NCBI GenBank assembly: GCA_018907035.1
Contig: JACCIC010000027.1
Location: 3,229,001-3,293,000 of the forward strand
Direction: 5' to 3'
Length of the DNA: 64,000 nt
Source: Sycobia sp. Sy_11
Lineage: Eukaryota > Arthropoda > Insecta > Hymenoptera > Epichrysomallidae
A model generated the notes under the pieces. The model ran no database searches and was not told the DNA's origin. It worked only from the letters and a program-made list of their open reading frames with translations. The translations under genes were made by a program, and so were the position numbers. Of the stretch, positions 45,426-56,759 are shown in pieces. Position 1 is the stretch's first letter, and each line of letters opens with the position of its first letter.

Positions 45426-45641
45426 GTATATATATATATATATATATCTATAGTGATCTGTAAAACTAAAAAAAGTAAGATCTATGAATTTTCATTTACT
45501 GCTATATAATTGTTTAGTTAACCAATGTTATCAAATTTTTTACTGTATGCAAGTAAAATTATTTTTTTATATCAGCTCCAAATAATAGAGGCGTTCCTTT
45601 TTAAGTAATTATAGCAATTATGATACAAATATTATGATTAC

Positions 45642-45806
45642 CTATAGAAGAATAACTTTCTGTTTTAACATCTTGCTTATTAGAAGCATTTTCTGGATAT
45701 GGCGGTGGTGCATTTTTTATGTCTTTATTTGATGGATTAACGCTGACAATATGCACTGGTACTGTATTTTCAAAAGAAGAAGACTCTTCCGCTGGCAAAA
45801 TTTCTG
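45642..45806 (-). CDS. Candidate second exon of an unknown minus-strand gene
   Basis: Begins after an acceptor with two AGs in a row (CAGCAG at 45804-45809, a NAGNAG site), so the exon starts at 45806 or 45803. Both choices keep frame with the first exon. It encodes EILPAEESSSFENTVPVHI, then a PPPY motif inside NAPPPYPENAS, and ends ESYSSI before a GTAATC donor at 45641. PPPY is the usual ligand of WW domains. Low complexity and lack of lesions suggest a host gene rather than a transposon, but I do not recognise the protein. Confidence 0.4.
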
Positions 45807-45898
45807 CTGCGGTTTAATCATAACCTAGAAATTAATTGAGAGATATTATTAGTGAAAAATAGTATTAAAGGTGTGTGTTTTTATTAAAGTATACTTAC

Positions 45899-45935
45899 TT
45901 AAAAAATCATCAATTTTTACGCTATTCGTATCCAT
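45899..45935 (-). CDS. Candidate first coding exon of an unknown minus-strand gene
   Basis: ATG at 45935-45933 (minus strand) opens MDTNSVKIDDFL and ends with one base of a split codon before a perfect GTAAGT donor (45898-45893). The phase fits the exon at 45642-45806. The start lies about 50-150 bases from a GC-richer block, as expected for a promoter-proximal exon. Downstream exons were not found in the next 2 kb to the left. Confidence 0.4.
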
Positions 45936-45979
45936 TTAAATCTACAATACAATATAATATATAAAACAAAAGAAGGACG

Positions 45980-46090
45980 ATGGATAGTGCGCGCGCAGGT
46001 GGTTATAAAAACAGTGCAAGCGCGTTACTTCTTATGTTATGTATTGGTTAATGGGTGTGGCGCATTAATTTAAACGGCGGGGTACTCATA
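45980..46090 (-). promoter_or_regulatory. Possible promoter of the minus-strand gene
   Basis: A short GC-richer block (GTGCGCGCGCAGGTGG near 45987 and GGCGGGGTAC near 46076) in otherwise AT-rich DNA, just upstream of the candidate start codon. No defined core promoter box can be assigned with certainty. Confidence 0.3.
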
Positions 46091-47734
46091 TTTAGTGATT
46101 GATTTCTGAAAAATGGTATACATTTATACTAAATAATTATACAATTATAATTGTAAACTATTTTATTATTTTTTATGAAAAAAGTAGGGTAAATAACTCC
46201 TTTCGTAAATAACGCCTTTCTGTATTCGGTAAGAAATGTACTATTAAGATCACAAGTGAATAAAACGTTACCAGTCTTTAGCAAAGCTTTTGATATATAT
46301 CAAAATGTAATAATGTAAAAGTTTAAATGGTAAAAAAATATTTCGAACCATACATTAATCCTGTATGAAGTCATGCATTTATCTTCTCTTCGCTACAACA
46401 AACTGAAATATGAAAGGAAGCGCATTCGTATATCGCTGAAATTTCCAATCATTATGATATAAACCTTTTACAAACTACTTTTTCAGAAATACTGTAAGAT
46501 TAAAATTTATAGTCCAATTACTGCAAGATTATTAATACTACGAAATTTTAATTGCTTTACATATTAATTTAAATTTATTTACTTAGTTTTCATCTGTACC
46601 CTTTTTAATGATTTTTTAAATGTTGTAAAACAATTATTAAAAAGTGTACCTAGCCGCAATTTTGCTAAAATATGTACAATTGTAAATAGTAAAATCCATT
46701 AGAAAACCATAAAAATGATGGTTTTTCGAATTTAATTCAGAAAATATGAAAAATTGTATAAAATGTTTTCAACAATCGTTGTAGATCACATAAAAGTACT
46801 TTTTTTTGTTCAATACATTTTTTGTACAATGGACATTTGTGGACAGCAATTCAACAATTATGGCACGGAATTGTCTGAAAGTCATCGGTTTGAGGTTGTA
46901 ATTTCGATTCGCACTAAGCTCCTATGACCATAAAAATATGTACAGCATAAGTTGAGACACGATGAGCCTTTTGAGTGAAAGAAATAACTACATTATTCTT
47001 TTAACAAAATTTATAATTATTTTTAAATAATTTTATTCGTAATTCTAATCTTGTGGTAATTTTTACATAGTTGATTTTTATATTTTTTTTCTGAATAATA
47101 ATATTTTCTAAAACTTTTATATTATAATGATTTAAAGTTCAGCGGTAGAAATGCGTTGTGTTCTATTTTGCAGTTTGTTGTAGAGAAGACAAGATAAAAA
47201 GTAAAATATATTTTAAAGGTTAAGTCATGAACATTCATAGGCATCGTTATTTAACTTTCTATGTAGCTTAAAAAGGGGATTATAAATTGTTAAGTTCCAT
47301 AGGGGGGCTATGATCGCGCGTGCGCACGCACACACACGCGCGCACACACACAAGACTGATGGACGATTTAAAATATTTTTGCCATTTTTGCATATTATAT
47401 TACTACATTTTGATATATATTAATACATTGATTAAACGACTAGTAATATTCGATTCACATGCGATCTTGAATATCTTTTGTAAGCACTTCATAAATTTTT
47501 GTTGATTTTTGTATTGTTGATTGACATTATACAAGAATTTGCCTAATAAAATATTATTAATTACACAAGAATTTTTTACATCATCTTTTATTTTAGTTGA
47601 TATTTTAGTATTTAAATTAGAATAACATTCCGACTTTTGGAGGATCTCCAGTTTCTAGTGGGTTCCAAATCACTGTTTATTGTACGACTTTGGTTTTATT
47701 GACTAGTTTCCAGTATATATATTGTTTAATGTAT

Positions 47735-47772
<38 letters not shown>

Positions 47773-47869
47773 GTGTGTGTGTAAATAAGTTTGTCTACAT
47801 TTTGTAAAATTTGCCTGCTCAAGCCAGTATAAGTGGCTGACCAGTATAAATAAGTAAATAGGAAAAATA
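46091..47869. other. AT-rich stretch with CA/TG tracts
   Basis: No gene or element seen. Contains an imperfect CA/GC tract near 47317-47352 and a (TG)n tract at 47729-47782. Confidence 0.4.
47729..47782. repeat. (TG)n microsatellite
   Basis: TG run with one CG interruption. Confidence 0.95.
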
Positions 47870-49156
47870 TCAGGTATGTGAATAAGTCTTTCCCGTTTTT
47901 TTTCAAATTTTGAGCCTTTATTGTGAAAAAATGGTTACAAATGAATTATTGAAAGTATTGGCCATCGCTAGCTACAACTTTTTCCCATCTTTCTGGCAAC
48001 ATACGAATCCCGTTGCGAAAAAATTCGACCGGTTTGGCCTCTATCCAGTCATCCACCCATTTTTTGGCTTCCTCGTAGGAATGGAAGTGCTGGTCAGCCA
48101 GGCCATGCGTCATCGATCTGAAGAGATGGTTAATCAGACGGAGCAACGTCTGAACTATACGGCGGGTGGGGTAGGACTTCCCATTTGAGCGTTTCTAAGT
48201 ATGTTTTCACCGGCGGTGCAACATGTGGGCGAGCATTGTCATGTTGCAAAATAACTTTGTCGTGCCTGTCGGAGTATTGTGGCCGTTTTTCTCACAGTGC
48301 GCGGCTCAAACGCATCAATTGTCGTCGATAGACCTCGCCTGTGATCCTTTCATTCGGTTTCAGAAGCTCATAGTAAACCACACCTAGCTTGTCCCACCAT
48401 ATACAGAGCATGAGCTTGGCGCCATGAATATTTGGCTTGGCCGTCGATGATGATGCATGGCCGGGTAGTCCCCATGATTTTCTTCGCTTCGGATTATCGT
48501 AACGTAGCCACTTTTCATCGCCAGTCACGATACGATGCAGAAAACCCTTTCTTTTATGTCGCTGAAACAGCTGTTCGCAAGTGAAAAAACGCCGTTCGAC
48601 GTCTCTCAGCTTCAGTTCGTACGGCACCCAATTTCCTTGCTTTTGGATCATTCCCATGGCTTTCAAACGCTTGGAAATGGTTGTTCGGTCAACTCCCAAT
48701 GCTTCAGCAAGTTCTTCTTGCGTTTGACAAGAATCTTCATCAAGCAAAGTCGCCAATTCTCGATCTTCAAAGATTTGCGACCGCCCGGAACGCTCCTTGT
48801 CTTCCACGTCGAAATCACCGCTTTTGAAGCGTCGAAACCATCCGCGAACACTTGAATCATCGACACAACCTTCTCCATAAGCCTCCTGAAGCAATCGATG
48901 CGTCTCGGCAGCAGATTTCTTCAAATTGAACCAATAAAGTGAAACTTCCCGCAAACGACGTCGACTCGGCTCAAATTTCGACATTTTCACGACATCAAAA
49001 ATTTATGATGCGAAAAAATTTTAACTAATGTGTTAGTATGGAATTGTTGACATATGAATAAGCTTTGATTATGACATATGTAACCATTGAATACTCGCAC
49101 AGTATTGGTGGCGCCATCTCTTACAAAAAACGGGAAAGACTTATTCACACTCCTAA
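47870..49156 (-). mobile_element. Mariner family 1, copy 3 (1287 bp)
   Basis: Flanked by TA (47868-47869 and 49157-49158), with both terminal repeats (TCAGGTATGTGAATAAG on the left, inverted TTAGGAGTGTGAATAAG on the right). Full length and almost identical to the copies at 5872 and 16584. It is in the opposite orientation to them and lies outside the proposed CADPS-like intron. Confidence 0.95.
47946..48984 (-). pseudogene. Mariner transposase with one stop and one frameshift
   Basis: Starts at ATG 48984 (MSKFEPSRRRLREVSLYW) and is open to TGA at 48294-48292, where copy 2 has an Arg codon (CGA). Further on, one extra A near 48131, exactly in the third catalytic motif (SDYHLF), shifts the frame. 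The C-terminus (SMTHGLADQ to ASDGQYFQ) ends at 47946. This copy keeps the full middle segment (WWDKLGVVYYELLKP) and has unbroken codons at the positions that are stops in copy 1. Confidence 0.92.
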
Positions 49157-49389
49157 TATTTATGTATGACCTTGTATAAATTACAAAAATAAGTCTTCCT
49201 TATTATACACGTCAATGCCTTACTATATTCGTCAATTTCTTACTCTATCCGTCAATTCCTTACTTTTAATTAATTCCTATCTACCAATGATCAGTTTCAT
49301 TTACGTTTTCTATGTCAGAATTTTGTATAAATTTGATTGATTACTATGTTTGGAGTATTTCCTTGACGAGCGATTCGAACGCTAGGTAA

Positions 49390-50260
49390 TTGTTCGTGCA
49401 CAATCATGCTCTTTTTTCAATGGAGGCATTTATTTTCTTTTGAAACCTGATACTTATTTCCTCATATTTAGGATAGACTTTCATGACGTATTCCAACGTG
49501 TCCGACTCTCGGCAACAATATGTATCGCACTTTCTCTCTCTCTCTCTCTCTCTTTCAGATGGAATCGAGAAAAATAATACTAGAAGTCTCCATGCTCAGT
49601 AAGAATTGGATTAGCCATAGCGATAACCTTATTTATTCTGACCATATCCTAGCTTTGACATTCGGTGGATGGGAGTGTGTCAGCCTATTTGTCAACGAGC
49701 AATTCCAGCTGTTGTGTCATTCATTAACTTATTTTTCTGATATCTCTCCTATAGTACGACGCTAGTTTTTATGTATTGCAACATTCTTTCGGACTGCATA
49801 CATTTGTGCTCTGCGACTACACTCTAGCGCAATTGGAAGTTTTCTCGTTATCGCTGCTGAGACATCCGCTGAAGCAGTTCTGTATGCACCAGTTACTCGA
49901 ATGAGCGTGTATCTGTAAGTATTTGATATATTTCATTTATGATTCTTAAGCATTAAATCGTGCCTTCCTGCCGTCGCACAGAGAGCGTCAGGTATGAACA
50001 ACCTACTATGAATAGTATGGCGTACCTTAAATTTAAAGCCCTATTTCTATTGGCTAAGCATCTGATCCTATTGAAGAGCTCTCTACATTTCAATATTATT
50101 GCATGAATTTGGGTATCGATATTCAGTTGTATACCATAGTGGATTCTAATGTGTCTTACGCATACTACTCTCTTCACCCGTATATCCGCTATCTTAATCA
50201 CAGGTGGGACTTTGGGGCGAAGATAGCCTCTCATGAATAACATTCCGTCACTAACGTCAT
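49390..50260 (-). pseudogene. Non-LTR retrotransposon 3' coding remnant
   Basis: A piece near 50243-49953 reads GIQLNIDTQIHAIILKC, then ELFNRIRCLANRNRALNLR, matching the segment after the reverse-transcriptase core in R1-type elements. Nearer 49640-49440 the frame reads MANPILTEHGDF and, after a CT microsatellite, CDTYCCRESDTLEYV, the C-terminal Cys/His region. Stops and the microsatellite break it. Reverse transcriptase catalytic boxes are not present. Confidence 0.6.
49533..49556. repeat. (CT)n microsatellite within non-LTR remnant
   Basis: Twelve CT units interrupting the C-terminal coding remnant of the non-LTR element. Confidence 0.9.
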
Positions 50261-50419
50261 AATTTAAATTTTAATTGCTCATTATCTGACTGAGAAACAG
50301 AACATTCCTGCACTGGGAATAGCGAAATATAGTACCATCCGATACTTTTCGCGAACTTAATTTATCATCAGCACTCCGGAGTTCGTATTGTTCTCTGTAT
50401 AAGAGTTAGGAATATGCCT

Positions 50420-50900
50420 TTTTGTTTGCAGTTTCTATAGAAATTTCACCATAGTTCGGGAAAATATAATACGATTTTTAATTCACACACATCTAAACAG
50501 TCTTCTATTTCTTCTTCAATTTTGATAGTACCAATACTTGAAGTTAATATGAACCTATCATCTGCATTTTTCACTATATGAACTTATAAGTTTTCCTTCA
50601 AATCTGAAATGTATTCACTTTTAAAAGACATTTGCAAATTTGCACCCGTATTTGCTAGCCACATGTCACTGCCACTATTGCTGTAAACGCATATAGAGAC
50701 AACATTATATACATATGATAACGCAGTCCTAATTTTTTTTGGATATTTTTCATTCTCAGATTTTCTTGAAAAATATTACACTTTATCTGTTTTTACAGTT
50801 CTGAGATATTTTCTTTGGATTTCGATGCTACTAATTTGAATTTGCCCACCTTTACTCAAAGTTCCAGCAAAGATACTTCGTCATTTTCAGTGGAAGTGCT
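50420..50900 (-). pseudogene. Copia protease-region fragment
   Basis: The minus strand reads SGSDMWLANTGANLQMSF near 50690-50640, in place of the usual WxxDSGA protease site (the Asp is Asn), then EYISDLKENL, FILTSSIGTIKIEEEIEDC and CELKIVLYFPELW (to about 50440). This order matches the protease to gag-pre-integrase part of Copia. Stops occur. Neither integrase nor LTRs are attached. Confidence 0.6.
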
Positions 50901-51924
50901 TGCCTTCCGTAATTATTCATGAGAATAAATTGTCCTTGGTCTGGACCTATAAACTATTGCATAAAATCATTAAAGTATTGTTATATACAAATTTATAACG
51001 ATGTAATCTATACAGAAAAAGATAAAGACAAGGTCCGAGTAGAACATGAGAGGCGTAGATGCTCTGCTAACCTTTAGCAGAGCATCTGTATCACATTTAG
51101 CTAATTACACTACAGCATAAAACCCCCAAGGTGCATTAATAACTCTACTCATCGATTAAATAATGAAATAATAAAAATTATTATTTTATTTTAAATAATT
51201 TTATAAGGTAAATGTATCGATAAAGAAGTTTCTAATGGAGTCATGATATGAAAGTTTAAAAAAATTATAATATCCAAATATTGATTAACTATGGGTTTAT
51301 TTAATATAATAATTTAAATAAATATTTTTTATATTGTTCTCAAAAATACAATAATCAATGAAAATATTATATGCATTAAATATAACAGTACCTGAATATG
51401 CTGAAAAAATATATACCAGTCTTTAGAAATCCGTGTCCTAATGCAAGACTGAAAAGCAATATTCAGTAAAAACAATGATTTTGCTAAATATAATATATTA
51501 CTGAACAATTATTGCTTTCTTACAGTAGTTTATAATATTTAGTATAATATTTGAAAATAAAAAAATATAGTATTAAGCAGCGAAGAAGAATTTAGTCAAA
51601 ATGTAATAAATATTTAGGACAAAAGAATTTTTAGTATTCTTATATTGACTGTTATATATCTTATGTCAAATAGACTAATAAGTATTTTTATCGATCTTAC
51701 AGTCCTATTAAATGGAATAAAATAAATATATAAAATAAATATATAAATATAGTGGAAGAGACCCTGAAGAGGAAGTGAAGCAAACTTAAGACGTTGTACC
51801 AGCTAAATGCGAAACAATTTGGTAGATAATTTAGTGTGATAGATAATTTAAAGGCAGTGAGATTATCGTTTACTAAATACAATTTTTTTTCAACTTAACT
51901 AAATAATTTTTTATTTCTTTTATT
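50901..51924. other. AT-rich stretch, nothing recognised
   Basis: Short chance frames only. A direct/inverted pair GATGCTCTGCTAACC / TTTAGCAGAGCATC occurs near 51058-51086, giving a small hairpin. Confidence 0.4.
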
Positions 51925-53790
51925 ATTATTATTTTTTTAAGGTATCTATGAATACTATTTATGCATTTCTAATGTCCGTTCAGCAAGAATAATCCTGGAG
52001 AACGGCCATCGGAATATATGCGACTCGACCCAAAATCCTGTCACTATGCACTAAATACATATCTTCATGTTTTTGCACCGACACCAGCCCAGAACTGTTC
52101 TTCTCAATACTTCCACCTGGGCGGCAGTTTCACACTTCTTTCATCCTGAAATCTCATAAATACTCGCAACTGCATTCACTCTTCACATTCTTTCAATCAT
52201 CCAGACATCCATCCATTCTTTTACTCCGAAGCACATGCGTAACTTATTTTGCGATCAACCGCAAGCTTTCCGCGTCCGTCGTTATAAGTCTCGTCACATT
52301 TTCTGGCGCGATTGCGCCTATCTTCGTCTGTAGCTTTAGTCGTAACTCGGTCCAATGGTTGCACACGAGAAACATGTGCTCCGCATTATCCAAAGCTGAT
52401 CCGCAATACTTGCATTCCGGAGAGGTAATTCTCTTCATCCTGCAGAGATACTGGGTAAGAGAAAGTTCACTTCCCCGTGCTACCTCTCCCTTTACGGAAC
52501 GATTTCGGGTATTAGTCTTTTCGTCCATTGTCCTCATCCGTCTGCCGTCCACCATCTCTGCTACGTCTCGATCGTCTTTATCCGTTCTTCAGTCGCAGCG
52601 TCTTTTCTTCCATCATTCGGGTTTCACTTGTGAATACGCTTCCGTTCAGTCGCGAGCAAATCGATGGGGATGATCCCAGCAATCACGAAAACCGGGCTTT
52701 CAGACACAGTGCGATACGCGCCCACTCTTTGTATGCTTTTCACGGCGTTCGCTCGTTTCCTTACATTCATCGCGTCAGCACATACTTCCACCCCGTAAAA
52801 CAAGATCGAGTAGGTCACGGTCATCAGCAGTCTACGTACGTTCTGCCTAGGTCCATTCGTATTGGTCATGAGTCTATTTAGAGCCTTGGTCTGTTTTGCT
52901 GTTTTATTCCTCACGTTTCATAGGTTAGGCCAGAAATTTAGCTTCGGATCCAAGGTAACCTCAAGATACGTGGCTTTATCCCTGGTTTCTAATCTTTCCT
53001 CCCTATCGTCATCGGAACCACCGTTTCTATACATCTGCGAGTCAGCAGCAATCTGTGATCTGTCATCCATTCAGTTACCCGTCTCATGACCTAACTCGGT
53101 TTTAAATGAATCAAGTGATAGTCGGATGCAACTATCACGGCTGACACGTCATCAGCATAGGCGACGAGGTGTACATCCAAGGGAAAGTCTAGTCTTAGTA
53201 AGCCATCGTACTGTATGCTCCAGAAGTCGGAGCAGATGGAACTCTGCGCCACCCCCGCTTTTACGCGTTTTCGTTTCCTAGCGTCCAATGTCTCGTATAT
53301 CAGTCCTCGATCCCGTAGATAGTCCTGTATGATACATAGAAGGTATGAGTAGATTTTGAAAGTACACTTCAGCGATGGCAGTATCGCTATCCATTTCTCG
53401 GAGTTGAACGCGTTTTAGACGTCTAGGGTCACCAGTAGAACCAGTCGTCTAGTCGCACGGCACCTGTTCGCTGAGTGAAAGATATTCGTCACGTCACTTA
53501 CAGCCTCGATTTTCGACTATCCTTTTCTAAATCCGTGTTGTTCGGATACGTCTCCGGCGTTTTTAATTGCTTATAGCAGTCGTGGTCTTATCAGGAACTC
53601 CAATAGCTTTCCTGCCGTATTAAGTAGGCAGAGAGGCCTGTACGAAGAAGACAAATCAGGATCCCCTTTAGTTTTACTGATGAGAACCAATTAAGCCTCC
53701 TTGTAGAGTCTGCTAAAACTCCCTCCACCATGCACCCGTTGTACAAGTCCAGATGAATATCCGGGCAGCGTTAAGTGACCACCCGAGTTA
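51925..53790 (-). mobile_element. R1-type non-LTR retrotransposon, 5'-truncated
   Basis: Minus-strand pieces in order: a reverse-transcriptase segment with stops (53740-53300), AGVAQSSICSDFWSIQYDGLL and the catalytic box VAYADDVSAVIV (53260-53120), thumb-type YSILFYGVEVCADAM (52830-52770), and a C-terminal Cys/His knuckle (52244-52555). The 3' tip near 51925-51945 ends in A-rich then TAA repeats. The 5' border coincides with a TTA/TCA microsatellite at 53788. ORF1 and the endonuclease are missing. Confidence 0.8.
52244..53740 (-). pseudogene. R1-type ORF2 relic
   Basis: Contains YADD (reverse transcriptase catalytic site) within 53091-53288, the AGVAQGS-like motif typical of R1/TRAS elements (here AGVAQSS), a thumb segment (52624-52914), and CKYCGSALDNAEHMFLVC (C-x2-C-x8-H-x4-C) near 52440-52385. 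Several frameshifts separate the open pieces, so no functional protein can be made. Confidence 0.8.
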
Positions 53791-53831
53791 TTATTATTAT
53801 TATTATTATCATCATCATCATCATCATCATT
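53788..53831. repeat. Compound (TTA)n(TCA)n microsatellite
   Basis: Seven TTA units followed by about seven TCA units, at the truncated end of the R1-type element. Confidence 0.95.
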
Positions 53832-54929
53832 TATTAAAACGAAATATTTTTCATTTCAGTTTTGTCAGTCATTAGAATTAATATCGTTTAGATTGGGATT
53901 GATTGTAAGTAAATCATCTATTTAAGTGTTGAATGAAATAAATACTCATAGATAGCTCCGTTGATTTGGTGACTGAATTGGAGTCTCTGTTGAAAATAAG
54001 CTACAGATTCTCTCAAAGTATTAATTGATATTATATATTAGAAAAAGCATTCCGAATACTGATTTTTATATCATCAATAGTAGTTAATCTATTTTTATAA
54101 ACGGTATTTTTAAGGTATCCCGACAAGTAAAAATCTAATAAACTTAAGTTATTATATGTAATCTAACGTGCAAAAGTAATCTAAAAGCTTTTCAAGATTA
54201 TGCACTGAATCTTATGTGCATTAAAATTTTATAAACATATACTCATATTAAAATTGAGGAACAACCTATTAGCAAGCTTTATTATTCCTACAATATACCA
54301 TAATCTAATGTATGTATGTACAACCTTAAACTTAAGCGATTTTCTAAAGTTTGTGTGAGGTTCACTTATGGCATCAAACCTATGGTGTAGCATCTGATCC
54401 CATATTACGTAAGTATTTCATTTTTATAACTTCACGGTCAACGTTAGTATTTTATGGAGAGTGCATAGCTTCCGCTGTTATTAAAGTAGAATTCCAATCT
54501 CCTTCCAAGTGCCGTACGCATTCGCCCTCAAGCTTTTATATATACTACTTAACGCACTGAAACTCTTAAACAATCCTTCATCTTTCAATATTTAAGATAA
54601 CTTCATTCATCTACAATTATTGAAATTTCTGTAAAAATTAATAATGATTAATAATTCACTATTACGTGAAATATTATTGTATCGTATTTCATGTAAATGG
54701 AGTTCACGGGTATTCAATAAGGATTTATAGTTTTATATTATTATTTTATTAAGTATTTTTACGTTAATGTACAAATTCTTATATTTTTACTTTTATAAAA
54801 CTTTTATTACTTTATTTACGTTTTTTTTTATTTTATATATTTTTATTTTATACTATATTATTTTATTATATTTTTATTTATTATTTTATGTTATATTGTT
54901 TTCTATTAATAAATATTTTTATCAGTCAT
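53832..54929. other. AT-rich stretch, no gene seen
   Basis: No element or gene recognised. One chance frame lies at 54351-54560. Confidence 0.4.
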
Positions 54930-55125
54930 ACAGTCTTATATAATAATCGAATATATTAATATAATGGCAGTCAAAATGTCCTTGTTTATACTTACCGCCT
55001 TGGAATCTGAAATAGAAATTACTACTAAAACAATAAAATTAAATTAAATTGAGAATTATAAATAAAAATACAATTTTTATTTATTATCAGGAGACAACCT
55101 GATTGTCTCAACCATCTAAATTAAA
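54930..55125 (-). repeat. Dispersed Penelope-like repeat, copy 5
   Basis: The reverse complement contains GTATAAACAAGGACATTTTG and a TGCCATTATA continuation, like the TTTATACAAGGACAGTCTAAC block of the 10700 copy, followed by the AT-rich tail. A further weaker match (AATAAACAAGAACATGATGAC in reverse complement) lies at about 56385-56410. Confidence 0.6.
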
Positions 55126-55221
55126 ATATACCATTGATGTCCTTCGTTTTGAACCATTTGAGTTCATTTTCAAGGACTACACTATTTATGCATTGTTTTA
55201 AATACATTGTTTTATTTGTAA

Positions 55222-55228
<7 letters not shown>

Positions 55229-55292
<64 letters not shown>
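55229..55292. repeat. (CA)n microsatellite
   Basis: Uninterrupted CA run of about 32 units. Confidence 0.95.
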
Positions 55293-55296
<4 letters not shown>

Positions 55297-55884
55297 AGTG
55301 CGTATCTGCGTCGATTGCATCTTAGACATAGTCCTTATATATTCGCTATTACGCTTTCGTAACTTTTCGCTATCCTGGATAAATGGGTCATATTCTTGAT
55401 ATAGATCTATTGTTTTAATGTGCAGGATAAGTCTTATCTATGAATAACTGTTTTAGTTCTTTATCTTAATGTGTCGTCAATGAGCCATGACAGAATCCAT
55501 CGTATAGCTTCAGGGAGGAGCCTCTTAGAATTAAATTAATACATATCTCATTTAGTTACTCATGTGGGGCAATTAAAGCTTGAAATCATTTATATGCACA
55601 TAACTATCTACGATGTTCTTCCGATAGTTCGAATCATGGGATATAAATTTACACTGTACAAATAACAAAGGAATAGCATTTGAAAATATTTAAAATAAAA
55701 TCAATTTATAATTTTAAACTATTAGAACAAAATAACATTTAAACTTTACATTTAAGATTAAAAATTGATGAAAGAAATAATTATATTAATTAATCGCAAC
55801 GTATCTGAAATAAATAGAACGTTCATAAGAAGTCGAATGCGAGTTACATACATAATAAATTTAATGAACTAGGCAAATAAATAT

Positions 55885-55923
<39 letters not shown>

Positions 55924-56755
55924 TGATGATTATCTATATATAGACATCAAAAAATCTAATAATTATTCAAAATGTTCATGTTTCAAGAATACTTGGATAA
56001 TTTTATAGAAAAGATATTACTTATCGATTGTATTTCAGCGATAAAATTATCGTAAAATATTAGACAAATGGAAAAAAGTGCACGAATAATCTTACATATA
56101 CATATAACTTACATAGCATAAAATAATTCTGATACATTTTTCTGATCATATATATCAAGAGCCAAAGTTTCAGAAACAAATAATTGAATGGAATCTCTAA
56201 GAATATTATACACATAATCAACAATTACTAAAATATTTTATAAATTATTGCGAAATCGCTTCAATAAAAGATTTTGAAAAGAATAATCAATAGTGATGAC
56301 GATATTTATTATATTAATTTAGATGAAATCAAATTCAAGTGATAGCTAGAAGTTGCCAGCCCCTTTCAAGTCATATTAAAGTAATAGTCATCATGTTCTT
56401 GTTTATTATCACTCTCGTAAAATCTGAAATCTAAATTCTGGCTATAACTATCCATGAAAAAATAGGAAAATACCATCTACTCTCTTTACCAACTTACCAT
56501 ACACTAATTGTAGTCCAATATTTCAAGCAACTTCCATTCCTCCTCAGGGACTCAAATAGAATTTTAATAAAGAAATTATGTATACCCTACCCCATTTCTT
56601 GTTTTTTTATGTTTCTCATCAAATAATATATCCTACAATAAAATATTTTATCTCACCCTAACAAGGTATATGGATAGTATTTTATAAGTATAAGGATAGT
56701 ATCTTAACATATATTAAAATACTATCTGAATGTTTTATTTGGAAATCGTTGACTA
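55293..56755. other. AT-rich stretch, no gene seen
   Basis: Contains a TA tract at 55888-55920 and the weak dispersed-repeat match near 56385-56450. The 3' LTR expected for the Copia at 56760 is not found here. Confidence 0.45.
55888..55920. repeat. (TA)n microsatellite
   Basis: TA run of about 16 units. Confidence 0.95.
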
Positions 56756-56759
56756 GGTG

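Noticed and set aside
51058..51086. Short hairpin GATGCTCTGCTAACC...GCAGAGCATC as a terminator or miRNA
   Set aside because: The stem is short and isolated with no flanking structure. Not enough for an RNA gene call.
52359..52881. Plus-strand frames of about 105-117 residues
   Set aside because: Antisense shadows of the R1-type ORF2 relic.
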